Shown piece by piece: positions 7,194 to 10,311 of a stretch of 10,311 nucleotides of DNA. The notes below the pieces were generated by a model. The model saw nothing but the letters and a program-made list of their open reading frames with translations, made no database searches and was not told the origin of the DNA. The number at the start of each line of letters is the position of its first letter. The stretch's first letter is position 1. The translations under genes were made by a program, and so were the position numbers. Source of the stretch: Clostridia bacterium (lineage in GTDB: Bacteria > Bacillota > Clostridia > Oscillospirales > CAG-272); the NCBI GenBank assembly GCA_017416885.1, contig JAFQAM010000078.1, positions 1-10,311 of the forward strand, given 5' to 3'.

Positions 7194-8354
7194 TTAATAG
7201 CATTTTACCTTAAATACACCCTCAATAGCCATTACTGTTTTTACTGTATTTTCGGTAATTGGATCGTTTGTTTCAACGATTGTATAAGCAATATCGCCCT
7301 TTGAAGCATTTGCCATATTTTCAATATTTGTATTAATTGAAGCAAATGCGCCAGTAATTCTTGAAAGAACATTAGGAATATTCTTATGCATTACACAAAT
7401 TCTATGGTCAGCAGCTACCTCAAGAGCAACATTTGGGAAGTTAACGCTATTATGAATATTACCTGTAGAAAGATAAGCATCAAGCTGCTTTGCAGCCATA
7501 ATAGCGCAGTTGTCTTCACTTTCATTTGTTGAAGCACCAAGATGAGGAATATTGATAATTCCCTCACAGCCTACCGTTTCCTCTGTCGGGAAGTCTGTAA
7601 CATATACAGAAACCTTCTTTTCGGCAATTGCATTTTTAATATCAGCTGCATTTACAAGGTCTGCTCTTGCAAGGTTAATGATTTTAACGCCTTCCTTCAT
7701 TAAAAGAAGTGATCTTCTGCAAATCATATTCTTTGTTTGTGGAGTTGCAGGAACATGAAGTGAAATGTAGTCACAGGACTTGAAAATTTCGTCATAGCTT
7801 GTAGCCTGCTTAATGGATGGATTTAAGCTCCATGCTGCCTTAGGTGAAAGATACGGGTCATATCCCATAACATTCATACCAAGAGCATTAGCAGCATTTG
7901 CAACCATACCGCCGATAGCTCCAAGACCTACTACGCCGAGTGTTTTACCAACTAATTCATTACCAACATAAGCGCTCTTGCCCTTTTCAACAAGCTTAGC
8001 AACGCCTTCCTGTCCCTTTAATGTTTCTGCCCACTTAATTCCGCCTACAACATTTCTTGCAGCCAAAACAAGCGCGCAAACAGCTAATTCCTTAACACCG
8101 TTTGCATTAGCGCCGGGTGTGTTGAATACAACAATACCTTTTTCTGTGCATTTATCAACAGGAATATTATTTACACCTGCACCGCATCTTGCGATTGCTG
8201 AAACAGATTCAGCAAATTCAATATCGTGCAATGCAGCAGAACGAACCATTATGGCATCTTCATTTGTTACCTCGTCGGAAACCTCGTATCTGCTACGGTC
8301 AAAAATGTCTGTTCCAACAGAAGCGATTTTATTCATTAATTTAATCTTTTTCAT
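7194..8354 (-). CDS. serA: D-3-phosphoglycerate dehydrogenase, short ACT-domain form
   Basis: Oxidises 3-phosphoglycerate to 3-phosphohydroxypyruvate with NAD+ (EC 1.1.1.95), the first step of serine synthesis; cytoplasmic. The protein has 386 residues. Substrate-binding halves flank a Rossmann fold with GLGAIG at 143-148. The catalytic residues expected from E. coli SerA are Arg230 (in NLARADLVN), Glu258 (in FPTEE) and His271 (in PHLGAST). A C-terminal ACT domain covers about 317-386. Its His323, Asn325 and Asn343 align with the E. coli residues that bind inhibitory serine, so feedback control is likely. The start is the ATG at 8354, with GAGGAA (8364-8359) just upstream. A longer frame begins at 8390 but would overlap serC without a ribosome site. 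The gene follows the serC stop by ten bases, so the two are co-transcribed and probably translationally coupled. Odd point: Ala231 and Asp232 replace the usual Gly-Gly after the catalytic Arg. Confidence 0.94.
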   Translation of the reverse strand: MKKIKLMNKIASVGTDIFDRSRYEVSDEVTNEDAIMVRSAALHDIEFAESVSAIARCGAGVNNIPVDKCTEKGIVVFNTPGANANGVKELAVCALVLAARNVVGGIKWAETLKGQEGVAKLVEKGKSAYVGNELVGKTLGVVGLGAIGGMVANAANALGMNVMGYDPYLSPKAAWSLNPSIKQATSYDEIFKSCDYISLHVPATPQTKNMICRRSLLLMKEGVKIINLARADLVNAADIKNAIAEKKVSVYVTDFPTEETVGCEGIINIPHLGASTNESEDNCAIMAAKQLDAYLSTGNIHNSVNFPNVALEVAADHRICVMHKNIPNVLSRITGAFASINTNIENMANASKGDIAYTIVETNDPITENTVKTVMAIEGVFKVKCY

Positions 8355-8364
8355 TATATTCCTC

Positions 8365-9450
8365 TTATGCTTTTGGATTATTTTTTGCAAATTCCTTCAT
8401 AAATTCAACAAGCTTCTCTACACCTTCATATGGCATAGCGTTATAAATTGAAGCTCTCATACCGCCTACTGAACGGTGTCCCTTAAGATTCTTAAGTCCC
8501 TGCGCTTCTGCTTCCTTAGCAAATTTCTTATCTAAATCAGCATCACCTGTAACGAAAGTTACATTCATCATTGAACGGCTTTCCTTTTCAACAGGAGCAA
8601 TATAATAATCCTGGCTATCAAGATAGTCATAAAGAAGATTTGCCTTCTTTTGATTCATTTCTTTCATCTTTTCAAGTCCGCCAAGACCTAAAATCCATTC
8701 ATAAACAAGCTTAGCGATATAAATACAATAGCAAGGCGGTGTGTTATACATTGAGTCATTATCAGCCATAAGCTTATAGTCAAGCATTGCAGGTGTATCC
8801 TGTCTTGCATTGCCGATAAGGTCCTCTCTTACAATTACAACTGTGAGGCCTGCCGGAGCCATATTCTTTTGCGCACCTGCATAGATAAGACCGAACTTTG
8901 AAACATCAACAGGCTCACTAATAATGCATGATGACATATCAGCAACTAATGGAATATCGCCTGTTTCCGGGATATAAGGGAACTTTGTTCCGTAAATTGT
9001 GTTATTAAAGCAAACATGAACATAGTCAGCATCAGGTGAGAAGGATGATTTATCTGTTTTAGGAATAAATGAGAAATTAGCATCCTTGCTTGAAGCAACA
9101 ATTTTTGCTTCACCGTATTTCATAGCTTCCTTTTGTGCTTTTCCTGAAAATTGACCAGAAACAATGTAATCAGCCTTACCTGTTTTCATTAGGTTAAGTG
9201 GAACTGCCGCAAACTGTGTTGAAGCGCCTCCCTGTAAGAACAACACCTTATAGTTATCAGGAATATTCATAAGCTTACGAAGTAAAGCCTCTGCTTCCTT
9301 AATTATTTCATCATAAACAGGTGAACGGTGGCTCATTTCCATAACGGACATACCGCTTCCCTTATAGTTTAGCATTTCCTTTGCCGCTGTCTCTAATACC
9401 TGTAAAGGTAACATTGAAGGACCTGCTGAAAAATTAAAAACTCTTTCCAT
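8365..9450 (-). CDS. serC: Phosphoserine aminotransferase
   Basis: Converts 3-phosphohydroxypyruvate and glutamate to O-phosphoserine and 2-oxoglutarate using pyridoxal phosphate (EC 2.6.1.52); cytoplasmic dimer in the family. Counting from MERVFNFSAGP, the protein has 361 residues, the usual length. Visible motifs are NFSAGPSMLP at 6-15, SHRSP at 40-44 (substrate Arg42), FLQGGAST at 71-78, VADMSS at 169-174 around the PLP-binding Asp171, the PLP lysine Lys195 in GAQKN, and HRSVGGMRASIYNA at 325-338 (phosphate and carboxylate contacts). Two in-frame ATGs compete: 9456 lies only three bases after AAAGGAG (9466-9460), while 9450 lies nine bases after it and gives the typical family N-terminus. 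I chose 9450, and the difference is two residues. First gene of a serC-serA operon with its own promoter. No serB-type phosphatase gene is in the window. Confidence 0.96.
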   Translation of the reverse strand: MERVFNFSAGPSMLPLQVLETAAKEMLNYKGSGMSVMEMSHRSPVYDEIIKEAEALLRKLMNIPDNYKVLFLQGGASTQFAAVPLNLMKTGKADYIVSGQFSGKAQKEAMKYGEAKIVASSKDANFSFIPKTDKSSFSPDADYVHVCFNNTIYGTKFPYIPETGDIPLVADMSSCIISEPVDVSKFGLIYAGAQKNMAPAGLTVVIVREDLIGNARQDTPAMLDYKLMADNDSMYNTPPCYCIYIAKLVYEWILGLGGLEKMKEMNQKKANLLYDYLDSQDYYIAPVEKESRSMMNVTFVTGDADLDKKFAKEAEAQGLKNLKGHRSVGGMRASIYNAMPYEGVEKLVEFMKEFAKNNPKA

Positions 9451-9478
9451 TTTCATTTTCTCCTTTGATTAATTTCAC

Positions 9479-9525
9479 TATTTTTTAGAATATGTATTAA
9501 ATGGAAAAATGCACTCTAAAAAATA
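9479..9525 (-). other. Inverted repeat in the serC leader
   Basis: An 11-bp perfect inverted repeat, tattttttaga (9479-9489) and tctaaaaaata (9515-9525), encloses 25 bases. It lies in the untranslated leader between the predicted start site (about 9529) and the ribosome site of serC. It is very AT-rich, so a stable RNA hairpin is doubtful; an operator or chance repeat is equally possible. No T-box or known riboswitch blocks are visible. Confidence 0.45.
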
Positions 9526-9535
9526 AATATGCTCT

Positions 9536-9564
9536 ATTATACTACTATGATTTTGAAAATTCAA
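9536..9564 (-). promoter_or_regulatory. Sigma-A promoter of the serC-serA operon
   Basis: On the minus strand, -10 TATAAT (9541-9536) matches consensus exactly, with -35 TTGAAT (9564-9559) 17 bases upstream. Transcription should begin near 9529, leaving a leader of about 75 bases. The -35 overlaps the small inverted repeat ttgaa-aa-ttcaa (9553-9564). The rest of the non-coding stretch 9565-9768 is AT-rich and holds short inverted repeats at 9583-9595 and 9724-9741 but no gene that I can support. Confidence 0.8.
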
Positions 9565-9723
9565 GTCTTTTTTTATATTTTTTGAATAAAATTCATATTT
9601 TTTTATTTTTATTCACCAATCAATGACAATGGCAGTTTTTTGTTCGCGATATAAAGACACCTGTTTTTGTTTCGTAAAATTTTTAAGCATAATTTAAGCA
9701 TTTTTATTTATTAAAAATGTATA

Positions 9724-9741
9724 GATGAATAAATATTCATC
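9724..9741 (-). terminator. Weak hairpin downstream of the aldo/keto reductase gene, possible terminator
   Basis: A 7-bp perfect stem, gatgaat/attcatc, closes a 4-base loop 28 bases past the reductase stop. On the minus strand it is followed by TATACATTTTT, a delayed T-run. The stem is AT-rich, so termination would be modest. It is the best terminator candidate between this gene and the serC promoter. Confidence 0.4.
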
Positions 9742-9768
9742 GTATTCAAGCGTTTTGTAAGATGTAAA

Positions 9769-10311
9769 TCACGGAAGACAATGTCCTGCGGCGCGATATA
9801 TTTCGTACCATTCAGCTCGGGTAAGTGTAACATCTGATGCATTACATATTTCCTTTAATCGAGACGGTGTCATGGTCCCTGCGATAAGCTGCATATTTGC
9901 AGGATGACGCAATATCCAAGCAGCCGCTACTCCTGTTTTGCCAAGACCGTATCTTTCACCAATTTCCTCAAGCTTTTTATTTAGTTCAGGAAAATCCTCA
10001 TTATCTATAAAGCTTCCCTTGAAAAAACCGTACTGAAAAGGCGACCATGCTTGAATAGTAATATTTTTTATACGAGAATATTCAAGCATTCCACCATCAT
10101 GCATAACTGATTCTTGGTTTTTCATATTAACATTCATCCCTGATGTTACAAGCCCTGCCTCTGTTACAGAAAACTGAAGCTGATTAACAATCAGCGGCTG
10201 CTTAACAGCGGTTTTAAGCAGTTCTATTTGCATAAGATTTTGATTAGATACGCCAAAATATTTAACCTTTCCACTTGTTTCAAGTATATCAAATGCTTCT
10301 GCAACCTCCTC
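9769..10311 (-). CDS. Aldo/keto reductase, YdhF-like, C-terminal part (5' end beyond the right edge)
   Basis: NAD(P)H-dependent oxidoreductase of the TIM-barrel AKR superfamily; cytoplasmic, physiological substrate unknown. 180 residues are visible. The frame is open from the right edge: 26 codons precede the Met at 10233 and read EEVAEAFDILETSGKVKYFGVSN, which matches the family core, so that Met is internal. Visible elements are GKVKYFGVSN (barrel strand), the VNQLQFS segment, AWSPF, then GVAAAWILRHP and AGTMTPSRLKE, the cofactor-phosphate contact region. It ends in AAGHCLP, comparable with the end of E. coli YdhF. The catalytic Asp/Tyr/Lys/His tetrad is expected in the missing N-terminal half and cannot be checked. 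No stop or frameshift is seen. The gene is separated from serC by 318 bases with a promoter of its own for serC, so it is not part of the serine operon. Confidence 0.92.
   Translation of the reverse strand, partial: EEVAEAFDILETSGKVKYFGVSNQNLMQIELLKTAVKQPLIVNQLQFSVTEAGLVTSGMNVNMKNQESVMHDGGMLEYSRIKNITIQAWSPFQYGFFKGSFIDNEDFPELNKKLEEIGERYGLGKTGVAAAWILRHPANMQLIAGTMTPSRLKEICNASDVTLTRAEWYEIYRAAGHCLP

Noticed and set aside
9457..9535. T-box or amino-acid riboswitch in front of serC
   Set aside because: The leader is only about 75 bases and has no T-box sequence, specifier stem or intrinsic terminator.
9623..9697. 24-codon plus-strand frame starting MTMAVFCSRY in the gap between serC and the aldo/keto reductase
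   Set aside because: No Shine-Dalgarno sequence, no promoter and no protein signature; consistent with chance in AT-rich DNA.
9769..10311. Aldo/keto reductase as a truncated pseudogene, because the first Met in the frame gives only 154 residues
   Set aside because: The frame continues without a stop to the window edge and the preceding 26 codons match the family, so it is cut by the window rather than broken.

Overview
The window looks like a chromosomal segment of a low-GC Gram-positive bacterium, most likely a gut Clostridia member of the Oscillospiraceae/Ruminococcus/Eubacterium type. That placement is an inference. It rests on AT-rich DNA, strong AGGAG ribosome sites, consensus sigma-A promoters, an IleS2-type isoleucyl-tRNA synthetase, a BspA/InlB-repeat surface lipoprotein and a serC-serA gene pair. 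No phage, insertion sequence, CRISPR array, tRNA or rRNA was seen.

Layout. The left end (2-2398, plus strand) is the 3' three quarters of ileS; its HIGH-motif end lies outside the window. All remaining genes are on the minus strand. A near-perfect palindrome at 2411-2445 separates ileS from a convergent lipoprotein gene (2464-3630) that has its own consensus promoter. Next come a small all-helical protein gene (3727-4158) and a P2A-type cation-transporting ATPase (4241-6880). The ATPase leader (6881-7056) contains a promoter, a yybP-ykoY-type manganese riboswitch and an overlapping intrinsic terminator. Further right is a serine biosynthesis operon transcribed serC then serA (9450 down to 7194), with one promoter upstream of serC and one terminator downstream of serA. 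The right end holds the C-terminal part of a YdhF-like aldo/keto reductase that runs off the edge in frame (9769-10311).

How the parts work together. SerC and SerA carry out the first two steps from 3-phosphoglycerate toward serine, and SerA keeps the ACT-domain residues associated with serine feedback inhibition. The riboswitch and ATPase form a self-contained metal-homeostasis unit: high Mn2+ is expected to stabilise the aptamer, block the terminator and switch on an efflux pump. The other genes look like independent transcription units.

For novelty, nothing here is clearly an undescribed multi-gene system. The parts most worth a second look are the Mn2+-riboswitch/ATPase unit, where a pump with the complete set of SERCA-like two-site ligands sits under a manganese sensor, the helical protein with a duplicated CNxGIK motif, and the lipoprotein with an Asp/Ser stalk. 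Several starts differ from the longest open frames, and the reasons are given in the entries.
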